A program made the position numbers and the translations under genes. Shown here piece by piece: positions 36,217 through 44,434 of a DNA stretch of 64,000 bases. The stretch is from an uncultured Muribaculaceae bacterium. GTDB taxonomy: Bacteria > Bacteroidota > Bacteroidia > Bacteroidales > Muribaculaceae. Numbering within the stretch: position 1 is the first letter of the stretch; each line of letters starts with the position of its first letter. Under the pieces are notes generated by a model. The model was not told where the DNA came from, ran no database searches, and saw only the letters and a program-made list of their open reading frames with translations. The DNA is taken from assembly GCA_944320595.1 (NCBI GenBank), contig CALUIB010000013.1, forward strand, positions 1-64,000. Reading direction: 5' to 3'.

Positions 36217-37587
36217 ATGTATATCTCGCTTAATCTGAAGAATATCGGTGACACGAAACTGACGCTACTCCCTGCGTCAGCAGAGGAAAATAACAAAGAG
36301 TTTATGTTGGTAAGGAACGAGAAGGACTTGGACAACCCTTTTCTCTCTTTGCGCTTGGAGGAAAATCACTTTGTCGTAACCAATCAACATGATATTGAAG
36401 TGCCAGAGGAGCAACTTGCTCTGGAACTTGATGAGTTGGCATTGGAGGTAATCGCCGCTATACAACGTGGAGATGACTTGTCGGACGTGACTTTGGTGGA
36501 TGTGGATAAGCCATATAATCCCGACAAAATTCGCGTTGAATCAAAAAATTTCTCACTCAGACAAATATACGACATGATAAACATGGGGGATTTGAACCTG
36601 CATCCAGACTTTCAACGTAACCTGGTATGGGATAATTTCCGCAAGTCAAGGCTTATAGAATCTATATTGCTACGCATTCCGTTACCTATGTTTTACTTCT
36701 CACAAGATGATGATGGGGTGTTGTCTGTGGTGGACGGACTGCAACGCCTGTCTGCGATCTATGAGTTCATGGAGAATAAATTGGTGCTGAAAGACTTAGA
36801 GTATTTGGAAAACTGCAACAACAAGACTTACAGTGGGAAAGGAAACAGGATAGATGACAAATACGTGAGGTGGTTTAACATGACGCAAATAGTGGTAAAT
36901 GTCATCGACCCGCAATCACCGCCTAAAGTGAAGTTTGACATATTTAGGCGCATCAATACGGGAGGAAGGCCACTTAACGCACAAGAGTTGCGTAACTGCT
37001 TGGCCGGAAATGGACTAAGGGAGACGTTGAAAAAAATGGTTGACCTTAGGAGCTTCAAAGAGGCCACCTCCAAAAGCATCAAGGACACACGAATGGACGC
37101 ACAAGAGTTGGCATTACGTTTTATCTATTTTTATCGACTCATTTACAAAGAAAAGTTGGGTGTCACGGCCTATTCTGGCAACATGGATGATGAACTGGAC
37201 AAGTTGGTAGATGAAATCGGTAAGGACGAGGCGAAAGACCTGGAGACCTATGTGGCGGCTTTTGACAAGGCTATGTATAGCGCAGAATGGCTGTTCGGTA
37301 AGCATGCCTTTAGAAAAGTACACAAAGACACGTTGCCAGAAAGCGGTAAATCTGTTATTAACAAAGCGTTATTTGTCAGTATGTCGGTATTGCTGAGTAG
37401 AAAGAAGGCAGAATCCATCCGATGTCTTCCTCGCTATGCCAAAATATCAGTGTTGGGAAAAGAGATGGACGATAATGATGAATACCGTTATTATATGTCT
37501 TATGGTACAAATGGGAAAAAGAATATTGAATGTGCTTTCAAAGTGGCGGAAAAACTGTTAAAGGATATAGAGAATGACAAACATTAG
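36217..37587 (+). CDS. DUF262 (ParB/GmrS-like) domain protein, first gene of a putative defence operon
   Basis: The protein has 456 residues. Residues about 110-290 form a DUF262 domain: QIYDMINMGDLNLHPDFQRNLVW, the nucleotide-binding-type VVDGLQRLSAIYEF with the conserved DGxQR, and INTGGRPLNAQELRNC. DUF262 proteins include GmrS of the GmrSD modification-dependent restriction enzymes, but no HNH/DUF1524 nuclease is visible here. The C-terminal 150 residues are helical and unassigned. The N-terminal 100 residues (MYISLNLKNIGDTKLTLLPA) are also unassigned. It overlaps the next gene by 14 bases. Base composition is AT-richer than ilvC and codon use differs, suggesting horizontal transfer. Confidence 0.85.
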   Translation: MYISLNLKNIGDTKLTLLPASAEENNKEFMLVRNEKDLDNPFLSLRLEENHFVVTNQHDIEVPEEQLALELDELALEVIAAIQRGDDLSDVTLVDVDKPYNPDKIRVESKNFSLRQIYDMINMGDLNLHPDFQRNLVWDNFRKSRLIESILLRIPLPMFYFSQDDDGVLSVVDGLQRLSAIYEFMENKLVLKDLEYLENCNNKTYSGKGNRIDDKYVRWFNMTQIVVNVIDPQSPPKVKFDIFRRINTGGRPLNAQELRNCLAGNGLRETLKKMVDLRSFKEATSKSIKDTRMDAQELALRFIYFYRLIYKEKLGVTAYSGNMDDELDKLVDEIGKDEAKDLETYVAAFDKAMYSAEWLFGKHAFRKVHKDTLPESGKSVINKALFVSMSVLLSRKKAESIRCLPRYAKISVLGKEMDDNDEYRYYMSYGTNGKKNIECAFKVAEKLLKDIENDKH

Positions 37588-38674
37588 AATTAAAAACTTC
37601 AAATGCTTTACTGACGCTGTTATTGAGCTGAACCAACTCTCCTTGTTGGTAGGAGCTAACGGAGTGGGGAAAAGTACGGTAATACAAGCTATCCTGCTAT
37701 TAAAAAACACCATTGTAGCTTTTTCAAAAAATGAAAAGAAGGTAGCCCTGAACGATGAGAATATAACGCTTGGCACGGCAGATGACATATTATGCCAAAC
37801 GGCAAACGAACAATGCATAACATTGTCTATCGATGACAAACAGTTGGGAAACACAGTAGAGTGCCGCTACAGCGTAGATGCGTATGAAAGTCCGTTAGAC
37901 ATACACATTGACGAGGTTTCTCAGCAAGGACATCACTTATTGGCAGGACATCACCTTCATTATCTGAGTGCGGAACGACTCGGTCCTCGTATATCACAGC
38001 CGCTGCATAGTCTGCCGTATATAGATGTAGGATGCAACGGACAATATACCGCTCAGGTGCTTAGTCATGAGGGAGGTATGTTGAAGGTTGAGAAAGATAG
38101 GATGTTTGAGGTCACGAAAAACAGGATTTTACAGGCGCAAGTAAATGAATGGTTGTCGAAAATCTTGCCGGGCATACATATATCTGCTAACCAAGACACA
38201 AAAAGCCTGCAGGCACAAATAAGAATAGACAATCATAACGGCTTAACGCCTATGTTGGCTCCTAACATAGGGTTTGGCATAAGCTATGTGTTGCCAATTA
38301 TCACGGCTGGACTGACCGTGGAGAAAGAGAGCCTATTTATTGTGGAAAATCCTGAAGCACACCTTCACCCAGCGGCGCAGTCGGCAATAGGAGAATTCCT
38401 GGGAATGGTAGCGCAAAGCGGTGTGAATGTCATCATAGAAACCCATAGTGACCATGTGGTAAACGGAGTGCAACTATATGTAGCTGGGCACAAGGAATTT
38501 CATGGCAAGGTGAGTGTCTTGAATTTCTCTTCAAGTAAAGAAGACGTGCAGCCCTCCATCGAATCTTTGACTATGAATGAATATGGAGAACTATCTGACT
38601 GGCCGAATGGATTTTTTGACCAAACGCAGATTGACTTCATGAGATTACAGAAACTGCGAAACGCCCATGTTTAA
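37574..38674 (+). CDS. AAA-family ATPase with DUF3696-like region
   Basis: This 366-residue ABC/SMC-like ATPase has Walker A GANGVGKST at residues 27-35, an N-terminal IRIKNFKCF strand typical of RecF/OLD-type ATPases, and the C-terminal FIVENPEAHLHPAAQ (Walker B/signature area) and IIETHSDHVVNGVQL switch region that resemble DUF3696 proteins. There is no Toprim domain, so it is not a full OLD nuclease. The long insert between the motifs holds the LSAERLGPR motif seen in this family. It overlaps its neighbours by 14 and 8 bases, so the three products are probably made in fixed ratio and act together. Confidence 0.85.
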   Translation: MTNIRIKNFKCFTDAVIELNQLSLLVGANGVGKSTVIQAILLLKNTIVAFSKNEKKVALNDENITLGTADDILCQTANEQCITLSIDDKQLGNTVECRYSVDAYESPLDIHIDEVSQQGHHLLAGHHLHYLSAERLGPRISQPLHSLPYIDVGCNGQYTAQVLSHEGGMLKVEKDRMFEVTKNRILQAQVNEWLSKILPGIHISANQDTKSLQAQIRIDNHNGLTPMLAPNIGFGISYVLPIITAGLTVEKESLFIVENPEAHLHPAAQSAIGEFLGMVAQSGVNVIIETHSDHVVNGVQLYVAGHKEFHGKVSVLNFSSSKEDVQPSIESLTMNEYGELSDWPNGFFDQTQIDFMRLQKLRNAHV

Positions 38675-39479
38675 TTATTATCTTTTGGAACAATCCTATC
38701 AGCTAATCGGAATAGAGGCATTACAAGGTAACCTCATCCGATTAAACAGCATACTTGTTTTAAATGATGAGCGAGATCTCTTTTATCGTTCTGAGACACT
38801 ATGGAACGTGATGATAGACAATAAGTTGGATTTCTCCACTTGTGTGTTTAGCGCATTGTCTAATAAGCAGTTTATGAGAAATGTGCTCCCAAAAATGTTT
38901 ATGCAGCAGATCAAGCAATGCGAACCCATTGCAGACAAAGGCGATTTCGACAAGGAATTTCCTAACGACTTGAACGCTTTTTGGGGAGAAGTGTTTCAGC
39001 CTAAAGAGATATTTTGCCTCTCGACAATTGAAGACTATGAAACATTCCGCCATAAGAGCGTATTGGAGAATATCACATATCAGAATTTTTGGCAATGGAA
39101 AGACTGTTTATTTGAGAAAATAAGATTTTGTGATGGCGTAAAAGGACAAATTGAAAAGATGGGTTCCTCACGTTTCTTCCAGCAAATGGTGAACAGGCTG
39201 ATAGACTTGGATAACTATAACAGGAACTGGACGCAAGGGGTATGTACGCCTAACCAAATTAATGAAACTACAAGCTTGAGAGTCACTAATGAGTCAGACA
39301 CGATAAGGAATGACAAAACTTTGAAAAGTTACAGGATGTTTCAGCTGCCAAATGGGAAAACAGAATATTTTGAAATGCATATAAAAGCAGGAGAACTACG
39401 TATTCATTTTTTTCCTTTGGAGGCAGAACACACTATCTACATAGGTTATATAGGCAGCCATTTACCACTGAAAAAGTAA
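38667..39479 (+). CDS. Unknown third component of the DUF262-ATPase operon
   Basis: The 270-residue protein begins MFNYYLLEQSYQL and has no signal peptide or membrane span. I recognise no catalytic motif. The last 60 residues (SYRMFQLPNGKTEYFEMHIKAGELRIHFFP...IYIGYIGSHLP) form a compact conserved-looking domain of alternating charged and aromatic strands, which could be an effector or a small RelE-like fold; this is a guess. It starts 8 bases before the ATPase gene ends. A role as effector or specificity factor of a defence module is inferred only from operon structure. Confidence 0.75.
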   Translation: MFNYYLLEQSYQLIGIEALQGNLIRLNSILVLNDERDLFYRSETLWNVMIDNKLDFSTCVFSALSNKQFMRNVLPKMFMQQIKQCEPIADKGDFDKEFPNDLNAFWGEVFQPKEIFCLSTIEDYETFRHKSVLENITYQNFWQWKDCLFEKIRFCDGVKGQIEKMGSSRFFQQMVNRLIDLDNYNRNWTQGVCTPNQINETTSLRVTNESDTIRNDKTLKSYRMFQLPNGKTEYFEMHIKAGELRIHFFPLEAEHTIYIGYIGSHLPLKK

Positions 39480-39991
39480 TATTAACTGCGTCTCAAATCG
39501 TTATAGATATACGATTTTGTATTTGATTATGGTGCAAGCGTCCAAAATGATGATGTTGCCCAAGTAAGTAGCATAAACTTGACGAAAATTTGTTGTTATT
39601 TAAGTGATTGACTGTTTTTCAAATAATCGGCTGTTTAATAGGACTCACGTCATTCAGCTGCGTAGTATGGCGAGCTATGTGACAAGGCTGATTGGGAATT
39701 ATCAGTGTCCGCTAAAATGTGATACACTGAATGTAGGGACGCACGAGCCGTGCGTCCCTACATTTTTCATAATGGATGACGGTAAGCCCTTATTGGATAA
39801 TATGACCTCAATACATTTGCCAATCAATGCATTAAAGCTGTTCGCTGCATTTTTAGCGGACATCAATAAATTTCGGCACACCATCTACTATGGGGTAATA
39901 GCGCATATTGATAAGCCCCCTACAACGGTAACGGCAGAGGGATAAGTAAACGGTATGCTAATTGCTGTCTGTCATTGTTGCATGGCCACGG
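39480..39991. other. Non-coding spacer after the putative defence operon
   Basis: About 510 AT-rich bases with no supported gene. The only organised element is the palindrome at 39731-39763. The 113-codon open frame here (39604-39945) reads straight through that palindrome, has no promoter or recognisable domain, and I do not accept it. Confidence 0.6.
39731..39763. repeat. 33-base palindrome (family A element)
   Basis: ATGTAGGGACGCACG and its exact reverse complement are separated by AGC. The core matches the palindrome at 25805-25836 (TGTAGRGACGC...). Here it is followed by TTTTT and could also end transcripts from the three-gene operon. Confidence 0.8.
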
Positions 39992-40756
39992 TTAGAGGAA
40001 CAGCTGGGGGGAGCGGCGGGTGGAGCATACTTTCTTCAGGTGGCGGTTGACCATGAATTGCATTATGCGGCCTATTCGGCGAGCCGAGCGTGGGCATATC
40101 GCCACGCAGCGCATGCATGAGATGCAGCGCGAGCGGTCAACGGCCTTAACGTCGCCAGGGTCGATGGCTTGCACGGGGCATTGAGCGGCGCAGGTTCCGC
40201 ATTGGTTGCAGGCGCGTGTGGGGTGCGGTATCATGCCCAGGCGGCCTGTTTCGCCGCTTGGAACATGGCCGGGCACTTTAGGGCAGGTGTCGTCGCCCGA
40301 TGCGAGCTTGGCGGCTATTTGCGCTGCGAAACCTTCGAGGGCGGCCTTATCGTCACCGTCGGGGCGGCCGGTGGCATAGCGGCGTGCCACGGAATGCTCG
40401 GCTATGGCAGCCACGGCGGCAATTACCGTGAACCCGGCTTTCTGGGCCACGTCTTGCAGCTGGGCAAGGGAGTCGTCGTAGGCACGGTTGCCATACACGC
40501 ACACTATCACGGCTCGTGCGCCGTTGCCATCGAGTTGTGATAGCCTTTCGGCGGCCGGGCCGGGCATTCGTCCGGCGTATGCCGGGGCGGCGATGACGGC
40601 CACTTCGCCGTCTGAGGGCTGTGGTATGGCGGAGGCATCAAAGTGGGGGTCGGCCAGGTCTATCGTGCGTATGTCGTTGCCAAGTGCGTGAGCGAGTATG
40701 TCGGCCACGCGGCGTGTGCCGCCTGTGGGGCTGAATGTTATTTCAGAAATTGTCAT
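39992..40756 (-). CDS. EFR1-family flavodoxin/ferredoxin fusion protein
   Basis: The 254-residue cytoplasmic protein has an N-terminal flavodoxin-like domain with the FMN phosphate loop FSPTGGTRRVAD near residue 8 and the conserved PAYAGRMPG and VYGNRAYDDSL segments. Two C-terminal [4Fe-4S] motifs follow, CNQCGTCAAQCP and CISCMRCVAICP. Such EFR1 proteins are assumed to carry electrons between flavin and clusters in anaerobes, with partners unknown. The C-terminal 35 residues are basic. It stands alone on the minus strand, before a DJ-1 family gene. Confidence 0.88.
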   Translation of the reverse strand: MTISEITFSPTGGTRRVADILAHALGNDIRTIDLADPHFDASAIPQPSDGEVAVIAAPAYAGRMPGPAAERLSQLDGNGARAVIVCVYGNRAYDDSLAQLQDVAQKAGFTVIAAVAAIAEHSVARRYATGRPDGDDKAALEGFAAQIAAKLASGDDTCPKVPGHVPSGETGRLGMIPHPTRACNQCGTCAAQCPVQAIDPGDVKAVDRSRCISCMRCVAICPRSARRIGRIMQFMVNRHLKKVCSTRRSPQLFL

Positions 40757-40882
40757 CGGTTTTTATTTTGATGTAGTAGTGGTGCAAAACAGTTAGCGCA
40801 AGCTGTTCCTCCTCCACGATGGTGTGGAGCCGGAACCGTGCTTGCGCGATGCATGTGTGGCTTTCCGCCGCCGTGGCGTGTT

Positions 40883-41458
40883 TCAGAAGTAGTAGCTTTG
40901 GCACTTGCGGTTGTATAGCAGTATTCCCTCGGCCACTTCGCGGGCGGTGTCCTCGCCCTTTATCCTTGCGGCTATCGACAGGGCGAATTGCACAGCCGAT
41001 GCCGGGCCGTTGGCGGTGATTATGTTGCCATCCCTCACTACCGGCGTATAGCCTTGCTTTGAGTTCCGCAATTCAAAACCCGGGTAGCACGTTGCCTCGC
41101 GCCCGTCGAGTATGCCCAATGGGGCGAGTACAAGAGCCGGGGAGGCGCATATTGCAGCGATGAACAAGCCTTCCTTGTTGTGCTTTATGAGCAGGTCGGC
41201 AAGCGGAGAGAATGAGGCAAGGTTGCTTGCGCCAGGCAACCCTCCGGGCAATATCAGCCAGCAGGCATCATTGAAGTCGGTTTCATTAAATGTAGTGTCG
41301 GCGGTGATGGTTACGCCGTGGGTGCTCGTAACTTCTCGAGTGTCGTGGATTGAGACTGTTTTAAGGTTTGCACCAGCCCTTCGTAGCACGTCGATGACGG
41401 CGATGGCCTCGATGTCTTCAAATCCGTTTGCTAAAAACAGGTAGGATGTGTTGTTCAT
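40883..41458 (-). CDS. DJ-1/PfpI family protein (YajL type)
   Basis: The 191-residue protein carries the DJ-1 family plan. The N-terminal FLANGFEDIEAIAVIDVLRRAG includes the Glu that tunes the active-site Cys. The nucleophile lies in FIAAICASPALVLAPLG near residue 105, and the strand LILPGGLPGA precedes it. Family members act as deglycases/glyoxalase-like enzymes or redox-sensing chaperones; which one applies here cannot be told. It is probably cytoplasmic. Confidence 0.92.
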   Translation of the reverse strand: MNNTSYLFLANGFEDIEAIAVIDVLRRAGANLKTVSIHDTREVTSTHGVTITADTTFNETDFNDACWLILPGGLPGASNLASFSPLADLLIKHNKEGLFIAAICASPALVLAPLGILDGREATCYPGFELRNSKQGYTPVVRDGNIITANGPASAVQFALSIAARIKGEDTAREVAEGILLYNRKCQSYYF

Positions 41459-41715
41459 AATGGTGAAGAGTTTTTGTTAATAGAACCGTATGTCGAGACA
41501 AATATATTCAATAATTCGGGATAATCAAAGCGGTTAATCTGTATTTTTTGCGAATTGGGGTTAAAATATGGCTATTTGTTACATATATAACAAAAAATGT
41601 GGAATCTTCGGAATGCCAAGGCTGCATTTCGTTACCTTATTGTAACATGGCCATTCCTGTTTTTGACGGGCAAAGAACTTCGCAGTTCCATTGGAAGAAA
41701 TTCAAAACAGTTTCT

Positions 41716-41723
41716 TAACTTTG
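41716..41723 (+). promoter_or_regulatory. Candidate -7 element abutting the apbE start
   Basis: TAACTTTG (41716-41723) ends seven bases before the apbE ATG at 41731. If it is used, the transcript starts at the ATG. A TTG lies 22 bases upstream (41691-41693), slightly farther than usual. Confidence 0.45.
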
Positions 41724-41730
41724 TGCCGTT

Positions 41731-42756
41731 ATGAAGAAAATGCGACGGTATATTGCAGTGTGGGTGGCATTGGCGGCTGCCATTGCAGCCATCCTGTTTT
41801 TGGGGGATGGCGAGAAGGAGAAGGCTTACCGTGTGGCATCGGGAGTGGTGTGGCACACGGTGTATAATGTGACTTACGAGTCGGGGCGAGACCTTGGCGA
41901 CTCGATTGTGGCGGTGACGAGTGCCATCGACCGCAGCGCGTCGATGTATAATCGGCAGTCGGTGCTGAGTCGCATCAATGTTGGTGCCACAGATCAAGCC
42001 GATGCCACTGTGGCACGGTTGCTGCGGCGGTCGCAAGAGATAAGCCGCGAGACCAGCGGTGCTTTCGACCCTACTGTGGCTCCGCTTATGCGCTTGTGGA
42101 AAACGCAGACCGACAGCGCGGCACTTCCCACCAAAGCCGACATCGATAGCGTGATGCAGTTTGTGGGCATAGGCAAGGTGGGTATCGATGCTGCCGGGCG
42201 GGTGACGAAGGCCGACAGTCGCCTGAGCCTTGACTTCAGTGCCATAGCCAAGGGGTTGGGGTGCGACGAGGTGGCGCGGATGCTTGAGCGCAACGGTGTG
42301 GAGAACTACGTGGTGGAGATAGGCGGCGAGGTGGTGGCTCGCGGCGTGAACAAGCGCGGCGAACCGTGGGCGGTGGCCGTGGATATGCCGGTAGCCAATG
42401 CCGACTCGGTGGTTCACACGTCGGCCATGGTGCTGCACATCGACAGCGGTGCCGTGGCGACTTCGGGCAACTACCGCAATTACAAAGTGGTTGATGGGCG
42501 CAAGATTGCCCACATCATAGACCCCGCCACGGGCTGCACGGCACAGAGCGACCTGCTCAGTGCCACCGTCGTGGCGGCCAATTGCATGGATGCCGATGCA
42601 TACGCCACGGCATTGATGGTGATGGGGCTGCAACGGGCGCGGGAGTTTGCCGAGCGACGCGCAGCCGACCTGGCCGTGGTGCTTATATATGCCGACGAGG
42701 CCGACGGCTCGCTGCAAGTGTGGCGCAGCCCCGGCGTGGCTCGCTACGAGCGGTGA
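41731..42756 (+). CDS. apbE: FAD:protein FMN transferase (ApbE family)
   Basis: The 341-residue protein is anchored or exported by its N-terminal hydrophobic segment (about residues 5-24). It attaches FMN covalently to Thr or Ser of target flavoproteins such as NqrB, NqrC and RnfG. Motifs present are TSGAFDPTVAPLM, DFSAIAKGLGCDEVARML, VEIGGEVVARG with the FAD-binding Gly-Gly, and AHIIDPATGC near residue 255. No lipobox Cys is seen, so it may be membrane-anchored. No Rnf or Nqr genes are in the window. Confidence 0.93.
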   Translation: MKKMRRYIAVWVALAAAIAAILFLGDGEKEKAYRVASGVVWHTVYNVTYESGRDLGDSIVAVTSAIDRSASMYNRQSVLSRINVGATDQADATVARLLRRSQEISRETSGAFDPTVAPLMRLWKTQTDSAALPTKADIDSVMQFVGIGKVGIDAAGRVTKADSRLSLDFSAIAKGLGCDEVARMLERNGVENYVVEIGGEVVARGVNKRGEPWAVAVDMPVANADSVVHTSAMVLHIDSGAVATSGNYRNYKVVDGRKIAHIIDPATGCTAQSDLLSATVVAANCMDADAYATALMVMGLQRAREFAERRAADLAVVLIYADEADGSLQVWRSPGVARYER

Positions 42757-42778
42757 AGTCCCGCCTGCGCGATGAATT

Positions 42779-42813
42779 GCAACTGCAATGCCTGAACAGG
42801 CCATTGCAGTTGC
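42779..42813. terminator. Long near-perfect hairpin between convergent apbE and ATPase genes
   Basis: GCAACTGCAATGCCTG pairs with CAGG-CATTGCAGTTGC (one bulged C at 42801) around AA. It has no T-run on either side, so termination by itself is uncertain, but it lies exactly between two convergent genes. Confidence 0.55.
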
Positions 42814-42839
42814 CCGTCGTCCGTAATAGTTTAAATTGC

Positions 42840-44186
42840 TTATAATAGCATGGTCATATACACTGGGATATATTCAACCCCATTTTCCCGTTTATAATCC
42901 TTTGTGTATATAAGGTACTTGTTCATTATGCGGTCTGAAAATTTTGAGCAGAATTCGTCTAATGATTTATGCGTTCTGTACCCCGATGACTTTACTTCAA
43001 TGGGTGAAATCTTATGCTTGTCGGGAATGACAAAATCTACCTCGTAGTATTTTTTGCCTTCGGCGTATGGGATTGTATGATAAAACAGTTTTTTCCCTGT
43101 GGCTCTAAGCATTTGGGCTATAACGTTCTCATATACATATCCCAAATTGGTGCTTAATTTGTCGTTTAGCAACTTATTGTAAATGATATTTTCGGTAATA
43201 TCGCTATCCTTGAATGCGAGAGTTACGAACAATCCGGTGTCGGACGCATACATTTTAAAATATTCCTCGTTTTTTGTCAAGGCCAAACCTGCATTCGGGT
43301 CGTCGGAATGGTAGGCCACATTAACCGTCATAGAGTCCTCCATGTCTTTCACGATATTCATTATTCTATCGACCTTTTCATCTTCGACGGCTTTGCCTAC
43401 TTGATAGCGCATTGCGTTTTTGCTGAGCTGGGCTGGAATTGCATCGTATAAAGCCTTGGCTTTTCCCGAGCTGTCTATTTTGCCAAAATCTTCTTCATAA
43501 AGTGCTATGATATCGCGTTTCGCCAAATCAACTGCGGTAAAATTGTTTGTTTTGATATATGCTGCAACTGCCTGTGGCATCCCTCCGACAAGCATATATA
43601 GGCGGAAGTCCCTCATGAGTTTGCGATGGACGGCATCGCCTAAAGACATTTTTTTTTCAAATGCAGCCCGTAGCAGTGGAATAGTAGCCGTATCGCCAAG
43701 AGCCCATCTAAATTCTTCATAATCCATGGGATACATATCCACTTTTGTTTCTTCGCTTGGAATGAGAATATTTTGGCTCTTAGAGCGTACAGATATTAAA
43801 GAACCAGTCTCGATGTAGTCATACCGATGGTCTTTAACCAAATGCTTGATGGCCTGCCTTGCAAGAGGTTGCAACTGGACTTCATCGAATATAATCACCG
43901 ATTCTCGTTCATGCAATTGCACTTGATAGATGAATTGTAGCCTTAGAAATAGATAATTCAAGTCGGATATGTCATTGAATAGGTCATGTACCTCTTTTGA
44001 TACTTTTGAAAAATCTATCAAGATATATGATTTATACTCGTGTCGCGCAAAATCTTCTGCTATGGTGGATTTCCCGATGCGCCTTGCGCCTTGTATCAGC
44101 AATGCGGTATTGCCATCGCGCTCTGATTTCCATTTGAGCATCGTGTCATATATCTTTCGTTTAAAGTATATTGTGTTGTCTTCCAT
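42840..44186 (-). CDS. AAA_14/DUF4143 ATPase
   Basis: The 448-residue protein has an N-terminal KRKIYDTMLKWK segment, Walker A LIQGARRIGKST near residues 31-41 and Walker B IIFDEVQL near residue 100, with ETGSL as sensor. A C-terminal DUF4143-like half includes YYEVDFVIPDK, reminiscent of a PD-(D/E)XK-type core. Such ATPases are abundant, patchily distributed accessory genes in Bacteroidales, of unknown role. Base composition is AT-richer than apbE. The promoter region holds three iteron-like repeats (44229-44302). Confidence 0.88.
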   Translation of the reverse strand: MEDNTIYFKRKIYDTMLKWKSERDGNTALLIQGARRIGKSTIAEDFARHEYKSYILIDFSKVSKEVHDLFNDISDLNYLFLRLQFIYQVQLHERESVIIFDEVQLQPLARQAIKHLVKDHRYDYIETGSLISVRSKSQNILIPSEETKVDMYPMDYEEFRWALGDTATIPLLRAAFEKKMSLGDAVHRKLMRDFRLYMLVGGMPQAVAAYIKTNNFTAVDLAKRDIIALYEEDFGKIDSSGKAKALYDAIPAQLSKNAMRYQVGKAVEDEKVDRIMNIVKDMEDSMTVNVAYHSDDPNAGLALTKNEEYFKMYASDTGLFVTLAFKDSDITENIIYNKLLNDKLSTNLGYVYENVIAQMLRATGKKLFYHTIPYAEGKKYYEVDFVIPDKHKISPIEVKSSGYRTHKSLDEFCSKFSDRIMNKYLIYTKDYKRENGVEYIPVYMTMLL

Positions 44187-44228
44187 AGCTTGTATATTAT
44201 ATGTGCGAATATAGGATTAATAAATAGT

Positions 44229-44302
44229 TCCACCAAATTTTTTTGTCGATTTTGCCGGTATCCACCAAATTTTTTTTGGCCGATTTGCCGGTATCCACCA
44301 AA
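44229..44302 (-). repeat. Three iteron-like repeats upstream of the ATPase
   Basis: TCCACCAAA begins at 44229, 44261 and 44294, so at spacings of 32 and 33 bases. The intervening parts also match (poly-T, then GAT(T)TTGCCGGTA). This is about three helical turns, so a bound protein would face one side. The set lies just upstream (minus strand) of a TATATTCG near-match to the -7 box at 44206-44213 and the ATPase start at 44186. Confidence 0.75.
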
Positions 44303-44375
44303 TTTTCGCAGTGGGATTAATGTTGAAGGTGATGTACGTGCATCGTAGAATATTGGGAATAAGGCAGTATAAACG

Positions 44376-44408
44376 AAAGTGCATTCCCAAACTTTGGGAA
44401 CGCACTTT
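44376..44408 (-). terminator. Hairpin terminator of the S9 peptidase gene
   Basis: AAAGTGC-TTCCCAAA pairs with TTTGGGAA-GCACTTT around a single C with one symmetric mismatch. Lying 27 bases after the peptidase stop (minus strand), it separates that gene from the ATPase promoter. Confidence 0.7.
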
Positions 44409-44434
44409 TGTTATGTAGTATGGAGTATGGGGGA

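Noticed and set aside
36217-38674. GmrSD type IV restriction system
   Set aside because: DUF262 is there but no HNH/DUF1524 domain is visible in either protein, and the second gene is an ATPase.
37574-39479. Gabija or retron-Eco8-type OLD nuclease system
   Set aside because: The ATPase ends soon after the Walker B/switch region with no Toprim, and there is no UvrD-like helicase or reverse transcriptase.
39604-39945. 113-codon open frame
   Set aside because: It reads through a palindromic repeat, has no promoter, and its translation shows no domain or plausible composition.
44229-44302. Three spaced repeats as a CRISPR array
   Set aside because: The matching part extends through the so-called spacers, there are only three units, and no cas gene is near. 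Iterons fit better.
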